Positions 63,830 through 64,000 of a stretch of 64,000 nt of DNA are shown here, piece by piece. Location of the stretch: positions 838,293-902,292 of the forward strand of contig JBDKSB010000012.1 in assembly GCA_039683095.1 (NCBI GenBank). The letters are read 5' to 3'. The DNA comes from Acidobacteriota bacterium. GTDB lineage: Bacteria > Acidobacteriota > Aminicenantia > Aminicenantales > Saccharicenantaceae. Each line of letters begins with the position of its first letter. Within the stretch, counting starts at the first letter, position 1. The notes beneath the pieces were generated by a model, which had not been told where the DNA came from, did not search any database, and worked only from the letters and a program-made list of their open reading frames with translations. Made by a program: the position numbers and the translations under genes.

Positions 63830-64000
63830 ATGCGCATCAGGATCCTCGGCACGCGCGGCGAGATCGAGGAGACCGCGCCGTATCATTCCCGGCATTCCGG
63901 CGTCCTGGTCGATGGCCGGCTCCTGCTCGACCTGGGCGAACCCGGGTTCCTCGACCGCCGGCCCGAGGCGGTGCTGATCACGCACCTCCACCCCGACCAC
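63830..64000 (+). CDS. MBL-fold metallo-hydrolase (5' part, cut by the window edge)
   Basis: 57 residues are visible from ATG 63830. The sequence starts MRIRILGTRGEIEETAPYHSRHSGVLVDGRLLLDLGE and reaches the metal motif THLHPDH, the HxHxDH signature of the metallo-beta-lactamase fold (RNase Z-, phosphodiesterase- or hydrolase-like). The rest lies outside the window. It begins nine bases after the FkbM gene and is probably in the same operon. Confidence 0.85.
   Translation, partial: MRIRILGTRGEIEETAPYHSRHSGVLVDGRLLLDLGEPGFLDRRPEAVLITHLHPDH

Overview
The window is a high-GC bacterial chromosome segment, apparently Gram-negative: it has outer-membrane barrels, a TolC/RND efflux operon, lipoproteins and an LptF/LptG permease. 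Several traits point to Candidatus Aminicenantes or a relative within Acidobacteriota: three GWxTD-type proteins, tandem Oar-like receptors with N-terminal carboxypeptidase-regulatory domains, many TPR proteins, and frequent TTG start codons. That placement is inferred from gene content; no 16S gene is present. Spacing is tight, many neighbours overlap by 1 to 20 bases, and no complete transposase, phage or CRISPR array is visible.

Region by region. 1-2.2 kb: the 3' end of an unidentified gene, a CDP-alcohol phosphatidyltransferase and an M20 peptidase. 2.2-9.5 kb (minus): a histone-deacetylase-like hydrolase, then the efflux operon tetR-MFP-RND-tolC. 9.5-14.6 kb (minus): ftsH and pyruvate phosphate dikinase. 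14.6-18.3 kb (minus): an aminotransferase/rhodanese/MauE-DoxX unit and an outer-membrane protein. 18.3-21.4 kb: pyrK-pyrD-pyrF facing a Yip1 membrane protein. 21.5-21.7 kb: tRNA-Cys and tRNA-Gly. 21.8-25.3 kb: an exported protein and the unit ddl-ruvX-mltG. 25.4-41.2 kb: an envelope cluster made of a sigma-54-driven exported protein, two operons of GWxTD/TPR proteins, two tandem Oar-like receptors (the second with its own sigma-54 promoter), and a membrane-anchored sulfatase-fold/TPR protein. 41.3-43.2 kb: endonuclease Q ending in a beta-clamp-type motif, and a bifunctional-nuclease-domain protein. 43.2-47.6 kb (minus): a single-chain LptF-LptG fusion and CIRCE-controlled groES-groEL. 47.6-51.2 kb (minus): purC, a PHP phosphoesterase, cvpA and a small Fis-type regulator, then pgeF. 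51.2-55.2 kb (plus): a P1 peptidase coupled to an Asp/Glu racemase, rpsU, lipA and a phosphoesterase. 55.2-58.6 kb: a DUF1848 protein, an acidic zinc-ribbon membrane protein and an SDR enzyme. 58.6-59.4 kb: a scar region with an XRE-regulator remnant, tRNA-Val(CAC), a pair of ~53-bp repeats and a 5'-truncated AraC/GyrI-type regulator. 59.4-64 kb: a tannase-like esterase, a small barrel protein, a lipoprotein phosphoesterase, an FkbM methyltransferase and the start of an MBL-fold hydrolase.

Most of this is housekeeping: pyrimidine and purine synthesis, peptidoglycan, LPS export, chaperonin and DNA repair. The part most likely to hold an undescribed system is 25.4-41.2 kb. There, families of unknown or loosely known function (GWxTD, Oar-like receptors, a Thr-nucleophile sulfatase-fold/TPR protein) sit together as exported or envelope proteins, partly under sigma-54 promoters with upstream inverted repeats.
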